Positions 58,816 through 64,000 of a stretch of DNA of 64,000 nucleotides are shown in pieces (positions within the stretch are counted from its first letter, which is position 1; every line of letters begins with the position of its first letter). This DNA is from Massilia antarctica (GTDB lineage Bacteria > Pseudomonadota > Gammaproteobacteria > Burkholderiales > Burkholderiaceae_D). Under the pieces are notes generated by a model, which was not told the DNA's origin, made no database searches, and was given only the letters and a program-made list of their open reading frames with translations. The stretch lies in contig NZ_CP065053.1 in NCBI RefSeq assembly GCF_015689335.1, forward strand, positions 6,200,001 through 6,264,000. The letters run 5' to 3'. The translations under genes were made by a program, and so were the position numbers.

Positions 58816-60713
58816 GTGCAGATCATTCCGAAAGTTTTACTTGTCAACGATGATGCAGCCAGCCTGCTGGCGCTCGAAAGCCTGCTGACCGGGGCCGCGC
58901 GCGAGCAGCACTACGAACTGCTCACCGCCAGCTCCGGCCATGACGCGCTGCGCATGGTGCTGACCCACGACTTCGCCGTGATCCTGCTCGACGCCAACAT
59001 GCCCGGCATGGATGGCTTCGAGACGGCCGAGGCCATCCATTCGCACCCGCGTTCGGGCGCGGTGCCGATCATTTTCATCACCGCCCACTACGACGACGAG
59101 CGCCACCGCCTGCAAGCCTACGGCAAGGGCGCGGCCGACTACCTGTTTACGCCGGTGATCCCGCAAGTGCTGCAAACCAAGGTGGCGGTATTCGTCGACC
59201 TGACCCGCAAGAACCTGGAGCTGCAGGCCAAGACGCGCGAACTGTCCTTGCTCAACCAGGACCTGCGGGTACAGCGCGTGCAGGATCTCGAACGCATCAA
59301 CCTCGCCCTGCAACAGGAAGTGGCCGAGCGCAAGCTGGCCGAGGAACGCGCCCAGGCGCTGTCGATCCGCGACCCGCTGACCAACCTGGTGAACCGGCGC
59401 TCCTTGATCGCCCAGCTCGAACACGCGGTGGCCGCGGCCGACCGCCACCACGGCGAATTCGCGCTGCTGTTCCTCGACCTGGACCGCTTCAAGCAGATCA
59501 ACGATTCGCTCGGCCATGAAGTGGGCGACGAATTGCTGCGCCAGGTGGCGGCGCGCCTGCTGGCGGCGGTGCGTGTATCGGACGTGGTGGCGCGCCTGGG
59601 CGGCGACGAATTCGTGGTGCTGCTCGAAGGCCGCGGCGCCGCCGCCAACGCGGCCCGGGTGGCGCGCAAGATCGAGCAGGCGCACACGCGCCCCTTCGAG
59701 ATCAACGGCCAGAGAGTCGCCACCTCGACCAGTATCGGCATCGGCCTGTACCCGCAGGACGGCAACAGCGCCGCGCAACTGATGAAAAACGCCGACACCG
59801 CCATGTATCACGCCAAGCAGCACCGGCGAGGCAGCATCGAATTTTTCCGCGAAGAGCTCAACGCGCGCGAGCGCGAACGCGCCCAATGGGTGGCCGAACT
59901 GCACGCGGCGCTCGAACGCAAGGAATTCGAACTGCTGTTCCAGCCGCGCGCTACCCTGCCCGACGGCCCCGTGTGCGCGGTCGAAGCGTTGCTGTACTGG
60001 CGCCATCCGCGCCACGGCCTGATCGCGGCATCGCGCTTCCTGCCCGACGTGGCCGACCGCCTGCTGCTCGAACAGGTATGCGAATGGATGCTGGGCGCCG
60101 CCTGCGCCGAAGCCGCGCTGTGGCGCGCGCAGCCGCTGCCGATGCCGCGCGTGGTCATGGCGGTCGACCTGGCGCTGCTGCAAATCCGTCCCGAACTGGC
60201 CGCGCGCGTGCTGGCGCATCTGCGCACCTGCAAGCTGGAGGCGGGCTGGCTGGAACTCGAAATCCCCGAGCACCTGCTGCTCGACACGCGCGAGGGCGCC
60301 GGCGTGCTGCGCCAGCTGAAAGCGGCCGGGGTGCGCCTGACGGTCGACGACTTCGGCAGCGCCGGCGCGGCCCTGGCCAGGCTGCGCGAGCTGCCGCTCG
60401 ACGCCATGAAGATCGATGCCGCTTTCGTGCGCGCCATCGGCCTCGAGGGCGGCACCGACATGGCGGCCGCCATCGTCCACCTCGGGCGCGCGCTCGGCCT
60501 GCGCGTGCTGGCCCAGGGCGTGCATACCGAAGAACAGCTGGCCGTGCTGCACTCGCTCGGCTGCGACGAATTCCAGGGCGAGCTGCTCAGCCCTCCCCTG
60601 CGCGCGGCTGCCATGCGGGCGCTGCTGCGCGACCAACGCAAGACCGACCAGGCAACGAGCCCGACTCCGCATCGGGCCGCCCTTTCAACTCCCAAAAAAC
60701 GAGGACAAAGCCG

Positions 60714-60717
<4 letters not shown>
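58816..60717 (+). CDS. REC-GGDEF-EAL protein: diguanylate cyclase with a degenerate EAL domain
   Basis: This is a 633-residue response regulator. The receiver domain (about residues 5-125) has the phosphoacceptor Asp in [13 protein letters not shown] and Lys-equivalent FTPV, in which the usual Lys is Thr. A coiled coil (145-190) follows. The GGDEF domain has intact [13 protein letters not shown] and LGGDEF. The EAL domain keeps [11 protein letters not shown] and DDFGSAG, but VxAEGVET is VLAQGVHT (catalytic Glu to Gln) and the VN motif is VD, so phosphodiesterase activity is probably lost. The start is taken as GTG 58816 ([13 protein letters not shown]); the open frame reaches 58729. The stop overlaps the next gene start by 4 bp. 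Confidence 0.9.

Positions 60718-64000
<3,283 letters not shown>

Noticed and set aside
58837..60672. 611-codon minus-strand open frame under the REC-GGDEF-EAL gene
   Set aside because: Antisense shadow. The plus strand encodes recognisable REC, GGDEF and EAL motifs.

Overview
The window is GC-rich (about two thirds G+C by eye), gene-dense DNA that looks chromosomal. It most resembles a betaproteobacterium of the Oxalobacteraceae (Massilia/Duganella/Janthinobacterium type). The basis is the gene content: a DUF3460 gene, an aryl-polyene cluster, recCBD, a LuxI/LuxR pair and many c-di-GMP and hybrid-kinase proteins. The genus is an inference. I see no prophage, transposase, rRNA operon or CRISPR array.

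Layout. 1-2273: the end of an outer-membrane-type protein, then an overlapping FMN_bind / ApbE / small membrane protein operon (a flavinylated electron-transfer module). 2338-5583: a secreted amidohydrolase, a small exported protein and the dicarboxylate carrier DctA. 5641-8772: a BlaI/M56 regulatory island. It holds a SIMPL-domain protein, an exported TonB-C-like protein, a BlaI-type repressor and an M56 protease whose C-terminus is a paralogue of the exported protein. Five near-identical inverted repeats (TAGACA-N4-TGTCTA type) lie in the promoters. 8839-11037: scoAB (CoA transferase) divergent from a PAS-LuxR regulator, with a 121-bp imperfect palindrome between them. 11182-12115: two small envelope proteins.

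12133-28352 (minus strand) is one tightly overlapping run of 18 genes that forms a complete aryl-polyene (APE) pathway. It contains two active ketosynthases plus a chain-length factor, a ketoreductase, two dehydratase domains (one fused to the starter ligase), two ACPs, a thioesterase, an aromatic ammonia-lyase, a methyltransferase, a glycosyltransferase, two acyltransferases and an export set (MMPL, LolA-like, DUF3261 lipoprotein). The starter would come from the lyase and ligase, the chain would grow on the ACPs, and the lipid-linked pigment would go to the outer membrane.

28767-36097: an SDR dehydrogenase, ETF-ubiquinone oxidoreductase, a PAS-GGDEF-EAL protein, a cystine-type ABC permease and binding protein without an ATPase, and small proteins. 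36127-36245 has a sigma70-like promoter placed to start exactly at an 85-nt tRNA-like RNA with an aberrant anticodon region. 36541-40890: a small exported protein, a DUF882 protein, an acetyltransferase, a sulfate-binding protein and a PBP7-type peptidase. 40933-49924: recC-recB-recD. 49995-55314: a CHASE/PAS hybrid kinase and an S9 peptidase.

55581-64000 is a signalling region. It has an all-helical protein of unknown role, luxI with a perfect 20-bp lux box, a small XRE-type regulator whose 3' end overlaps that of luxR, a REC-GGDEF-degenerate-EAL protein, and (cut by the window end) a hybrid kinase with six tandem 92-residue HAMP units.
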